Assembly (NCBI GenBank): GCA_022570795.1 | Contig: JAKUDP010000028.1 | Location: forward strand, 124,001-188,000 | DNA length: 64,000 nt | Direction: 5' to 3' | Source: Sphaerulina vaccinii | Taxonomy: Eukaryota; Ascomycota; Dothideomycetes; Mycosphaerellales; Mycosphaerellaceae | In this document: piece by piece, positions 1 through 10,766 of the stretch | Layout: each line of letters starts with the position of its first letter | How positions within the stretch are numbered: position 1 is the stretch's first letter | The notes under the pieces: model-generated | Databases searched by the model: none | Seen by the model: only the letters and a program-made list of their open reading frames with translations | Told to the model about the DNA's origin: nothing | Program-made: the position numbers and the translations under genes

Positions 1-1190
1 TGCTTAGACATTCAGAAAGGTTCGTGCCACGATCCCGGACCGTGACCAGGATAATCTCGTCGCTGATATTTGCCACAGAATTGCTTGATCCGGCCATTAC
101 AGGAACACTGTGAGTACAAGCGATGAACGACCATCTCGGCGAGTTCCCAGATGTAAGACATTAGGGCCACTACTGACTGCGGCTCGACCACATAAGTGGT
201 ATTCTTAGATCCATCAAGGCTCATGCACCAACAGTCCGGCGCGTGGTGATCACATCTTCGCTAGCTTCCATGATTCATCCGTGGCAGGGTGATTGGCGTA
301 AGTTGATGGACGCGAGGTCAACCCCGGTACTGGCATTCGATCGAACTTTGCCCTGGTAGCGGGTGTACTTCGCCTTCGCGCGAGAACAACCCCTCTATAT
401 GAGGAAACTGCATGACTGACTTCCGAACAGCAGGTAACTGGCCAGGTCATGTCTACACCGAAGCCGACTGGAACCCAATCACTCTTGATCAAGCATTAGG
501 TGATGTTCTCTGCGGGTATCGTTTCTCCAAGAAATCAGCGGAGAAGGCCGCTTGGAGTTTCCTAGCAACAGAAAAGCCCAATTTTTCTCTCCAGACCATT
601 TGCCCGCCTTTAATGCTCGGCCCGACCGCGTCAGGAGATCTGTGGAACGGCAGCCTTGCAAACGTCAACGAAAGTCTGAGACGAGTTCGTGATATCTGCT
701 TCGGAAAGGCCAGGGCAGACAACGAGATCCCGTAAGCGATGACTCCGCTTCTCGTGTCAGATTGATTGCCCAGAATGCTGATTCGTGTTCTAGGCCAAAT
801 GGTGCCAGCTTCATCTTCACCGATGTGCGGTAAGCGTGCAATATCCCGCATCGGACAGTGCATTGGCTAACTCGTGCGTCTTCGAATCCCAGCGATGCTG
901 CCCACTACCATGTATTGGCCCTCGAAAAGCCAGATTTTTCGGAGAGGTACTTCATACCTACAGGATGGTTCGCGAATGAGGATATCGTTCGAATAGCCCG
1001 GGAGAACTTCCCGGAACTTGCAGAAAGCCTGCCACTGCCGAATACTCCAGGTGGAGGTTGGCCTAAAGACGGCATGTACACTGTCGACAATTCGAGTACC
1101 CTTCGTGCCTTTCCGGGCTTTTCGGAGTTCCGATCTCTCGAGACTTGTATTGTAGACACTGTGCGAAGTCTACAGGCTGTGATCGCGTGA
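1..1190 (+). CDS. GRE2/dihydroflavonol-reductase-like SDR, 5' partial
   Basis: NAD(P)-dependent extended short-chain dehydrogenase/reductase, cut by the left window edge, so the N-terminal dinucleotide-binding loop is missing. I read exons <1-109, 197-297, 431-731, 794-829 and 893-1190, with introns GTGAGT..AG, GTAAGT..AG, GTAAGC..AG and GTAAGC..AG. Seen: a beta-strand block ending VRRVVITSSLASM (the catalytic Ser region), then YTEADWNPIT, the catalytic YRFSK (YxxxK) and VRDAAHYHVLALE, which only forms when introns 3 and 4 are removed. This order is standard for GRE2, cinnamoyl-CoA and dihydroflavonol reductases. The first exon is poorly conserved and its frame is uncertain. The 133-nt third-exon boundary is the weakest junction. 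It converges on the bZIP gene. Inferred job: a ketone/aldehyde reduction in the adjoining metabolite cluster. Substrate unknown. Confidence 0.8.
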
Positions 1191-1433
1191 TCGCTGAATC
1201 ATCTTGGAATGAAGATACCGAGCTTCAACAAAGTGAAGTCAGGATAATGTACACAATCTGCTTGTATTCACTGTCGAATTATGAACAGAATGACAGGATC
1301 TTCTGCAAAGTCTCTAACCTGATCTTCTATGCATTTCGAGGCGCTGTGGTGCGCTACATGCATCCCGTGTTCTATCATGTTGTGCCGTACTCCTCATTAG
1401 TCATAACGTCGCAAAAGGTCGAATCAAAGATGC

Positions 1434-2632
1434 TCAATCCAGTGGGAAGCCTTTTCCTTCCCAATCTCTCCATTCCTGAACAGCGTGGCGGAGTGTGGCT
1501 ATCAGGCGTGGCAGCCGACGAGCAGCGGCTCCTTCGCCGCCACCAAGCGCGCCAGACGGATCTCCGGCCAATACAGTGTAGTAAGCCGTGATCATGGCAT
1601 CCAGATCCGGGAATCCTGCAATCTTGGCCTGCTCCGAGACATACTTGACACGTTCTTCTACCGAGGCGCCATTGCTTATATGTGCAGCTGGGTGTTGCGG
1701 TGGCAGCTCAGCAGATGCCAGGCTCGACGATCTGTAAGACTCGTTTGGAGAGTTAAGATCTGAGAGCGAAGGAGCAAGAAAGTCGGATGGTGACTCTTCT
1801 CGACTCGTTCCCATGGTTGTCGAAGTCATAGCTCGATTGTCCTGATATGTAACGGCATCCATGAAGTTCGGCTGCCTTGTGTGGTTTCCCCGTATGTCTG
1901 TGATATGGTCAGTCCATGCTCCATTACAGGCAGATCATGCTCGTCTCACCTCCAAAGTAGTCAAAGCACGGATTTTGGTCGCCAAACGGAGTGGATTGTA
2001 GATGGAGATTGTTCAATGCCATGTTGGTCGACATTTCTTGAGCCATGCTTGATGGCACAGCACTGCTGTTCAGAAGATCGAAATTCGCCATGTGATGCGA
2101 TACTTGTGACCTGCTATCGACAGAGTTGGGCCTCATCATAGCAATGCTGTGATTCCGTGTGGCATTGGGCGAAGTGCTAGGCATCATGTTGGCAGTTGGT
2201 GCTCCAGGTTGATAGGCAGACCCAAGCTGTGAATCTCGTCTCGTCCCGAATAATGTGCCATTCGATGACATGCTGCCGAACTTGTCTGGAGCATTCATAC
2301 CAGCGGTGATCATTATCGGCGATGTGTTGGTATTCGATGAAGCTGATATCGATTGGCCTTGTTTCGTACCCTCAAGCTGTTCCACTTTTGCTTGCAGTTC
2401 TTCGACTCGAGCTTTCATGCGCTGGCCTGTAGGCTTGCTGTTAGCACATGTGCAGGCATGAGGCACGTCTGGGAGACGAACGATAAGAACGCTGAGCCAC
2501 CCGATTCTGCATGCGTTTCTTGGCCTTGCGGTCCGCCGTGTGCGACCAGTCGTCCCCGCCAGCGTCATGTTCTTGCTGCGAGCCATCGGAGCCCGCACAG
2601 GTGGGCTCGCTGTCCGCACTGTGATCAGACAT
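1434..2632 (-). CDS. bZIP transcription factor
   Basis: Three exons on the minus strand: 2482-2632, 1950-2426 and 1434-1897, joined across introns of 55 nt (GTTCGT..AG) and 52 nt (GTGAGA..CTGAC..CACAG), giving 363 residues. Splicing the first intron rebuilds the basic region RKAKKRMQNRVAQRSYR, the NxxAQxxYR signature of Pap1/Yap1-type fungal bZIPs, followed by RMKARVEELQAKVEQLEG, a short heptad zipper. The middle is Ser/Asn/Met-rich, typical of activation regions. The C-terminal block VEERVKYVSEQAKIAGF...AYYTVLAG with a final RRLPRLI and a Trp-containing helix is the conserved tail of one fungal bZIP subfamily. It is transcribed divergently from the AflR-like gene, 1.95 kb away, and may co-regulate the cluster; that is inference. 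Start chosen at the first ATG upstream of the basic region. Confidence 0.85.
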
Positions 2633-4582
2633 ATCCGTAATATTTGGATTGGAGTCTCCGAAGTTTCGAATTGTGCAAGCTGTGAACTTGTAGAATACTA
2701 GCCACCGGGGAGATCAAGGAAGATGTGAGCGACAGTTGGTGCAAGTCAAGGACGATAAAGCTTGCGGCAGCTCTTAGGTAGATGAATTCCCTGATGACAA
2801 GCAAGCCATATGGCTTGGAACGCATTGTCGGCTCCTTCAACGACACTTTCCAGCCGCAAGGTGCCGATCAAGGGTACATCACGCATGGCCTGTAGTCGTC
2901 GTCTGTTAGCCTCAACCACCTCGTAGTCCCTGGAAAGATCCTTCGTTGACGCACTATCAGCTGAGGTACGGCTACTGTCCTAGGGCGGGCAGCCTGAACA
3001 CGAAAATAAGGTTAGACGAGACACGAAGGAAGGGATGTTGGCGCCGCGCCGTAGTCTAATGCAAGCTTGAAGCACGTCGTTGCGTGTATGGCGGATCTGC
3101 GGTAGATCATGGAGGTTTCTTACGAGATGCTGTGCCTGGCGTGGCATGGGAGGCAAATACCGCAGATTGGAGGCCTGGCCATCGGACGCTGGCTCGCCAT
3201 TGTGAGCGGAATGATGTGCGGTCCAGTGGTGATGCTGATGAGCCAGTGCTCGTGGTGGATAGACCGCGTTTTGCTCGTACCTTGCAGCGATGATGATGAC
3301 CATCGATGTCGAAATCTGGCAGAGAGAAAGGAACAAGGAGCCCTGATCGCTGACTAAGGGCTGCCACGTGTTTCTTTGGCGGCTGAGGGGCACGTTTGCA
3401 TCCTGCAAATCTTGCACATCTTGCCCTCCTGAGCAAATGAACCAGATATGTATGCGACACAGGTGCAGCTCATGCCGCGGTAGCTGATTACTCGTCTCGT
3501 AGCAACAAGAAAAGCACCGAATGGGAGATGGCAAACAAGCTTCGAGCTTATCAGGGCCGGGGCATGGCGTGGTGCAACTCCGACTAACAGCTAGGTGCAT
3601 GTGAGGGCTGTTCACTCTGCGCAGTGTCGGTGTCGCTGACGCAGGGTCAACGCAGTTCAGCTCATCACAGTAGTCCGGTGCGCACGCGTACTGAGATGGG
3701 GGCGGGCTGTGGATGGGATGAGCACGGGGATGAGCTGTTGATCGGTGGAGAAGACACGCTACGCCGCGTGCCAATGGCAACATGGAAACGTGTTGGCCAT
3801 GTGTGAGGAGCAGCTGGATCGACGCCGAACTCACTGGCAACGCTACCTGCACTGGAGCGTGAAGCATTGGGTCTTTCGTATCTCTCGTGTGCACTACTAC
3901 TGTACTGGAACATCCTCTGGGCTCACCCGGCGGGTAGATTATCATGCCGCCCACTCGCCCACTTACCGAGTGATGGGCGCCAGCACATGAACCCTCGCCA
4001 GGCACTGTACTTTTACCACTGCACCCGGGACCATTTCGCCAGTAGCAGGCGACTGACTTCTGGCGATATTCTTTCGAAGCGAGGTTGCACGTGTTACAGC
4101 TACTTACTGCTACTGCGGGCCTGCACAGCTGCTGGAAGGCTATTAGATAGGCAGAGGGATCAGAGGGGTCCACAGCACACCATGGCTCCACCGATTTGAG
4201 TTGGCTAGTGTCGCAGCTGCAACTCGGTAATAAGTAGATTTTAGGTATGTTGGTTGCTGGCAGCCAGTTGCTCAGGCCGGTGGATTTCGCTCGCTGACAC
4301 TCTGGACAGTAAGACATCCTGGCCCACCTACCGATTCTGCTTCTGCAATACAGAACCAACACCTTCTGCTCTTCGCTTCCCGACTTCCCTGCTTCCTTCA
4401 CACCTGCATCTGGAGCGAGTGACAACATCAGACACAGTTTCGTACTCGCACAAGCCTGCTATATCACACACTTGACTTCCGGCTCAGCAGGGCTCTAAAA
4501 GTCAACTACCCTCCCAACACCAGGACGTCAGATCGATCGATTGCCTCATCCACTACTCAATTCCAGCCTCCTTCGCCTTACC
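2633..4582. other. Divergent intergenic region between the two regulators
   Basis: 1.95 kb between the starts of the bZIP (minus) and AflR-like (plus) genes, so it should carry both promoters. A minus-strand frame stays open for 482 codons (2980-4428), but its translation is Cys-, His- and Ser-rich without domain-like blocks, and I do not call it a gene. No repeat or RNA gene seen. Confidence 0.5.
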
Positions 4583-5887
4583 ATGCCCGAGCGAACCGGC
4601 AGCGGCGGACCTGTCAAATGTCGCGAAACTGTCAAGTTGCGAGACAGCTGTGAAATCTGTGCCAGTGCAAAGGTCAGATGTAGCAAAGAAAAGCCTTCAT
4701 GCTCGCGATGCATTAACCGCGGGTTGAAGTGCGAGTATGGCCTCTCCAGACGCAATGGCCGATCAGCAAACAACCAATCGCAAGACCAAGAATTGAGCAC
4801 TTCCGCACAGCATGTCAAACCACCAGAGGCCCCCATGCGTCGAGACAGTGCAAACCAGAATGGCCAGGACGATTGGATGGACGACATAGTCAATATGCCC
4901 GCCGAAGAACATCAGATCATGGACATCTCCCAAGCACTCCCACATGGGGTCTCGACATATACTCCTAACGTTCACGGCGCCTCGGTCTATACACAAGACG
5001 TTCCGGACCTAAGTACGACGATAATTCCCAACGATCACGAAATCGACATGTTTATGATGAACAATGACATGGCGGCTTGGAATGATGTGCAGCAACACTG
5101 GAATCTATCAATGTGTGAACCAGACCCCTGTTGCTTGAATACTGCCCTCGATCTACTGCGCCAATTGAGCATCACAGAGGCCTCTAAGGCTTGTCCTCGA
5201 CGCGGAATGCCTGAGCAAACACTGCCGCCGACGCTTGAAATGGCTGCGTCGATGAATCGAAATATTATAACCTCACTCAACAACATCCTGGAGTGTTCGT
5301 GCTCGCTCAATGGAAACCTACTGACCATCATATCTCTGGTAACATTCAAGGTGTGTAGTCTGCTCTCCGAGCATTGACTTCTCATGCTGACAACGTACTT
5401 TAGCTCATTGCATGGTGTGCTGCGGCGGCCAAGAACACACCACGAGCAGATTCGCCAATGGCCCGGGGAGACTCCATGGCCAATACACCTATAGCTCTGA
5501 AAGAGCTGCTACGAAGTCCTCCTGCAGGCCTAGATGGTCTCATGGACGCCGTGGGTGCCACTGGAAACGAACAAGTCCAAGCAGCTGCGCAGACAGTGCT
5601 CGACGATCTCTATCGTGTGCAGGACTTGGTCAATCTGTTCTCACAACGCCTCAACATGGCACGGCGGAGGCGGAGTGCAGTTGGAGGTGGCGAAGCCGCC
5701 TCGGACATTCTAGCTGCCATGTACAATACTTCCACGACACTTAGCGAGGTAAGCGTACTTGGTTTGGTAACATGCAGGAGATAATCTAACAGTGTGGCAG
5801 CAAGTATCGGCACAGCTAGAAAGCGACCTGCGACGACGTTTACGTGCTGTCAGTTTTGAGACAGTGCAGATCCTCTTGCGCGGCTGA
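4583..5887 (+). CDS. AflR-like Zn2Cys6 regulator
   Basis: Exons 4583-5350, 5404-5748 and 5801-5887 (introns GTGTGT..TTTAG and GTAAGC..GGCAG) encode 399 residues. The ATG lies in a good context (ccttaccATGcc). Seen: a binuclear zinc cluster at residues 23-50, C-x2-C-x6-C-x6-C-x2-C-x6-C, preceded by KLRDSC and followed by SRRNGR. That combination is characteristic of AflR and of CTB8-type regulators. The middle is acidic. The helical C-terminal part runs through NLFSQRLN and ends [22 protein letters not shown], resembling the AflR C-terminal regulatory domain. AflR family members bind palindromic TCG-containing sites upstream of aflatoxin, dothistromin or cercosporin genes. Here it sits beside a flavin oxidase, an anthrone-oxygenase-like gene and an exporter, so it is probably the pathway-specific activator. 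Orthology to a named regulator cannot be settled by eye. Confidence 0.85.
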
Positions 5888-7122
5888 GCTCTGTAACGCT
5901 ATTGCGTTCAGAACTGATGGGAGAGGCTATCGTGGCCAGTGTCAGCATAGTATGATAATTGAACGCTTGCATGAAACCAAACGTGCACCATCTGCTCATT
6001 CCGATGTAAAGATGTCACTTCTCGACTCAGCCTCAGGAATACCACTGTTGTATCATGACTTTTGTGGATGAGGTGAGGTGGGACAGTAAGGGTAAGCCAG
6101 ATTAGTTTTCGGAAGCGACGATCTCTTCCCGCTGGTGCCTGCCTTCGAGAATTCTGTTTGCGCAATACAATCCTGCTTCGTGCATCCTGCATCCTACAGG
6201 CTGCCTTAACCTCATCACAAAACTCGCGCAGGCGGTGTTGCAGGACGCTATCTTCATTACGGTGGACAGCTCCGCATCATGGATGGCGAAGGTCACGAAC
6301 TAGCCAGGACTAACACAGCGCCACCAACAGATGAAAGACGATAGAGGCCAATGGCGATGCCAGATAAGGACGACGATCTCGCAACAGCTATAAACCCAAT
6401 GATAAGTAATTGAGCAACCAACATCTACCTACTATCTACGACGAGACATACGCTACGACGATGCGCGGAGGGGCAGAAGCTACCGATCTTGCACGCAAGA
6501 TGCAAGCCACTCATTGCATATCAGCTGTGACAAACCAGTCCCAGCAGCCACGCAACGACACGTGGGGATCTGCCAACTGCGGCCGCATGCACTGTCGATC
6601 TGACTCTGATGTCGCCGTCACCTTGCAGAGTGCATTCTTGGAAGCACCAACCCTAAGGGCACGAGCAGTCCTTCGGGCAACCAAGTGCTGCACGCTTATC
6701 ACGAAAGTCAGCTCTGAATCCTGGACGAAGCCTGATACTAATCAACCGAGGCCAAGCACCCGAGAAAGCTTATCATGCGAGGCTGTTTTATGCATATACC
6801 TCATCGAATGTAGGGCCCTTGAAAGATCGTGGCATCAGCTCAGGAAAGCTAGGCGAGGACGGGGCTACAGTACTACAAGACGAAGCGTTTCTCCCTTCTT
6901 GTTGGTCATCAAGTGCGAGAAGGCTCATATTCGCTACTGCACTGTGGGACTAAGTCAAGATCTCCTAATTCCACAAGCCAACTCCGCCCGGAACTCGGAA
7001 CACGATCGACATCTTTGCAGTCACTCTTGGTGCTGCACACAAGTCAACAGAAACTGGTGGGACAGCCCCACAGAAACATCGAGGGTATGCGTGTGTACCA
7101 ATGTCATCACATCTGCCACAAA
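5888..7122. other. Intergenic region without supportable gene
   Basis: 1.2 kb between the convergent 3' ends of the AflR-like and FAD-oxidase genes. A plus-strand frame at 6410-7264 starts without ATG, has no domain-like block and overlaps antisense the last exon of the oxidase. I see nothing else in it. Confidence 0.5.
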
Positions 7123-8740
7123 TTATACCGAAGCCGCCGGTAGAGGCACGGAACCGCTGCTGATATGCTCGATTAACGCTCGAGCCAATGGTGAGCCATT
7201 AAGTCGGTTGCTTGGATCGTACTTCCGCTTGACTGCGACAATCTTCTCCCAGTTTTGTGCGTAAATCTGAGCCACACGTCAGCCATCAAGCACGAAACAA
7301 CAGCAAGCTAGCACGACCTACTCCTTTGAAGTTATGGAAATCTTCCAAACCGCTTGTTGCAGTCAGTGTGTTGTCAAACTCCTCTCCAAGCAACTCTGTT
7401 GGGCCTTCTTGGACAAGCTTTCTAGACAACTGAATATGTTCTGGTGTGGCGTCCGGTGCCGCACTCATGCTCAGCATGCAAAAGTGGCGAGCCTTGTCGG
7501 ATCGAGGCCAGGCAGATGCTAGGGGACCGCTCGATGTGCCTCGCTGGTGTGTGGTCAGTGATGAGCTCGACGCATACTCCTAGACAAGCACAGATACTTA
7601 CAGTGCCCCAGAGCTCGTACATCACAGTCGCTTGCGTTCCCTGCTCTGCACATTGGCGTTGCCAGTCAAGCGACTTAAGGACAAGCTCGGCAGACAACTT
7701 CTGCAAAGCTAATGGATTGAACCATTGGTGTAAGCGACCCTTTTGAGCTTCTGCTTGTGCTTGCATCTGCGCGAATCCCGACAAATCCATGGTCTTGGTC
7801 ATGTCCATGGCACCCTCGATCTGAAGAAGTGGTCCGAAGGTCTTACGTCCTTGTTCCTCACCCTTCGCATCGAAAGCATTGACGACGAATACCTGCGGCA
7901 TAGGCAGCAGAAGAGCAAACACTCGGTGCTCGACAGCTTCTGAGTGGTCCATCAAGCTAATCGCGTGAGCGACTTCCGACTCCTTCGTCCTGGGTATGAT
8001 GATGGATCCTCCCCAGATGTCTTGTGGGTACTTGTAAGCACGAAGCTTGATCCTGGTCACCACACCTAGTCCGATGTAGCCGCCACGATGTGCCCACAGG
8101 AGGTCAGGCTCGCTCGATGCCCAAATCACAGAGCCATCAAGCTTTACTACTTCAACATCAAGCATGTTCTCAGGATCTGAGATGCAGCCATACTCCTTGG
8201 ACATGAGACTGAAGCCTCCAGCAATGATTGACCCTCCCACGCCAAGAAATGGTGTTGCAGCAGCCACGACTGAGTACTCAGGTGCGATCGCTTTCATCTG
8301 CTCATAGTACTCGGACCACAGACTGCCAGCTCCGATGGTAAGGACCTCATTTTCGCGATCGAAGTCGAAATCTTTGAAGTTGCGCACGGAAACCACAACG
8401 TCCTTGGCAGAAGAACTTCCGACACCGCTAGGGTATGCAGTCAACTCCTGGTATCTATCACGGAAAAGCATCTCACATACCTTGTGCGAATGTTGAAATC
8501 AAGAGTCGACTGCGCCAAGAATTTGACTACCTTGGACAGAGTCTCGATGTGCAGCGGCTGTGCAATCAGTTTCGGGTGAAGATTCTTGCCATGGGACCAT
8601 GTGGACGATGCCGCCTCGTAGTCTGGATGTTCTGGTGTGATGATCTCCGAGTCGGATAGGAGAGTGGTGAGTTCGCGTAACTGCTGTGCCGACGATGTGG
8701 TTGAGTAAGTCGCCACAGTAGTCTCCGCGATGGTGCTCAT
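7123..8740 (-). CDS. BBE-type FAD-linked oxidoreductase
   Basis: Four exons on the minus strand (8481-8740, 7602-8427, 7322-7543, 7123-7266; introns 53, 58 and 55 nt) give 483 residues. VAO/PCMH flavin fold: ETLSKVVKFLAQ and NIRTSGVGSSSAKDVVVSV at the N-terminal FAD domain, then LTIGAGSLWSEYY, GVGGSIIAGGFSLMSKEYG, and DLLWAHRGGYIGLGVVTRI. The C-terminal berberine-bridge block is YAQNWEKIVAVKRKYDPSNRL, formed only after the last intron is removed. Such enzymes oxidise or couple aromatic intermediates; CTB5 of the cercosporin pathway is of this type. Odd: the usual RSGGHS stretch with its flavin-linking His reads RTSGVGSSS here, so the 8-alpha-histidyl bond is probably absent. No secretion signal is evident. 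It follows the AflR-like gene tail to tail. Confidence 0.88.
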
Positions 8741-9459
8741 TATCTCGGTATTCGTTTGTGATTCGAAGTACTCAAGTGAAACAGGGAACGATCAACGAAT
8801 TCAAATATGCTAATGCAGAGTATATGTCCGTTGATGAACAAAGTAGTTGCGTCTTGACAGAAGGACTGGAGGATTTCGAGGCAGAAGCTGAAACGTATCG
8901 AGTCAGCTGCAGTATGGTGGTTGCTTGTGAGATAGTCAGCCTCCCGTCACCCCAGATCATATACACGTCCTCTGGGCCCACGCAAGTCCCGGATGGGCAT
9001 ACGGAGCCTCGCATATGTGCGAAACGGCAAGTTCTGGCCAAGTTCTCGACAACGAAACGCCTGCTGGTCGCCCAAAATCCACTCAGACCGGACTCCGGTA
9101 CGGTTCGGCGACCGCACACGGACTCTCAGAAGAGCAAAACATGTGTGGGACGGGGCTTGGCTGTCGGCAGGTTCAGGAGGCATGCCTACCTACACTGTGA
9201 TACAAGATGGTTACGGCTGAGCGGCATATCCTGCACCACGATCGATACCGGAGAGCCATTAGCCGCTCAGACTGCTATAGGTCCGGACTCAAGTTGAAGG
9301 CAGGCGCAGTAGCCGCCACTGACGGTCTCTATCGATTGCGATGTTCAACATCTACACCCACTCTATGTCCGATGGACATACATATCCAAAGTCCGATGCC
9401 CAAAGAGCCACATGATTCAAACACCAACCCAACCTCATACGAACGCTTCTTCGACCCAT
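8741..9459. other. Intergenic region
   Basis: 0.72 kb between two minus-strand cluster genes; it should hold the oxidase promoter. Overlapping short frames on both strands look like noise. No repeat or RNA gene seen. Confidence 0.4.
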
Positions 9460-10025
9460 TCACGCTGTCTGCAATAGCCCATACAGTCCAATAAGAGCGC
9501 CTGCGAGTGGAAACAACGATCTCGTAAAGTGAGTACGATTCCACTTTTGGATAAGTCTTCGTGCCTCAGTGAGGTCTCCACTCTTCTCCTCGCCTCTAGT
9601 CTCCATTTCCATGGCGTGGAGTTTGTCGTTTGTGGGCCACATGAACACCCAAGTGAAAGGAACCATGACGACAGTCACCACTCCGGCAGTAGCACAAAGT
9701 GCCCAAGAAGAGCCCAAGGCTCGAGCACGCAGAGCAGTGTAAAGGTACAATGCGCAGGTACCAATGGAGATGGTAGGTAGTGTTGGGAAGCCGTAGTTGT
9801 ACATTGATAGCCACTCTTTGAAGAGCTGGGGAGCCTTATTTGTGGTGTCTAGAAATACTGGCACTGCCATGAGGGACAGGCTCATCATGGTTCCTGTGCG
9901 GCATGGTCAGTGTTTGCATGAACATTAGTTTTGATTGAGCTGTAGCGTCTACCTGAGAGGAATGAGCCTGCCACTACGCTGACTGCCAGCGTGGTCTTTG
10001 GATCAGCTGCAAGAAAGTCGAGCAT
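9460..10025 (-). CDS. DUF1772 / anthrone-oxygenase-like membrane protein
   Basis: Two exons, 9953-10025 and 9460-9893, joined over a 59-nt intron, encode 168 residues. The splice rebuilds GSFLSGTMMSLSLMAVPVFLDT, the first-membrane-segment signature of the DUF1772 family. Three more hydrophobic segments follow (around ISIGTCALYLY, ATAGVVTVVMVPFTWVFM and LFPLAGALIGLYGLL), with the family motif P-F-T-x5-W-P-T-N-D-K-L at the end of the third. Fungal members include HypC/EncC-type enzymes, which oxidise anthrones to anthraquinones in aflatoxin- and emodin-type pathways. Next to an AflR-like gene and flavin enzymes this role is attractive, but DUF1772 proteins of unknown function are also common, so the reaction is inference. 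Confidence 0.8.
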
Positions 10026-10766
10026 CTTTGCTGAGTTGAGTGAAGATCGAGATGAGGTGAATCCTTTCGATCGCTATTGCTTTCTGTAAAAGTCGTCGAA
10101 CCTGGAAAGCTCGCTGAATGGGCTTCTCATGACAGCGTGCTGGATACATGACTTCATATTTGAAGTCGTCCGCGAACGATGTGCGGCGAGGCCTGGAAGA
10201 CAGTCAATACGGCCACCGGTGACACCACTAGATGTGACTGCAGCCATCAGTATCGGTGCAGCGAACCCATACAAGACAGTGACTTCACTATAGCAAAAGG
10301 AAGGAAGTCCTGAGGTGAAGTCAGACTAGAACCCGAACATCCCTGCGATATTACTCATACCGCATTGCGGTCTAGCTATACATGCATGTACTTTACCCTA
10401 TCAGACCATGCCCGGCAATGGCGATCAGTCGAGCGCTGCATCGGAATCGCAACTGTCCTTCGGCACTTGGTCTGTCATGATGCATACACACGAAGATTCA
10501 TTACGGCAAACGCAGGTTAAGCAGGGTTGCATCGAATGACTTCTGTAGATTCCACCGGTGGCTGATTGTAAGTGATGAGATACGATGAGAGCGAGCGAAG
10601 TCGTGGAGTCCAGGTGTCGCTAGTGTAGTGTGTTTCATCTGAAAATCGAGGTTATGTCAAGCGCAGCAGAATAGCTCAAACAAACCAGCAACGCCCTCTC
10701 GTATGCACTCGCAAAATGTTCGCCCAAATCATTCCACTGCATGTATCACCTCCTCTCGTGAGCATC
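10026..10766. other. Intergenic region
   Basis: 0.74 kb between the DUF1772 gene and the 3' end of the MFS gene. It contains the DUF1772 promoter and no convincing frame, repeat or RNA gene. Confidence 0.4.

Noticed and set aside
6410..7264. Plus-strand frame of 284 codons
   Set aside because: No ATG start, no domain-like block, and its 3' part is antisense to the clearly conserved last exon of the FAD oxidase.
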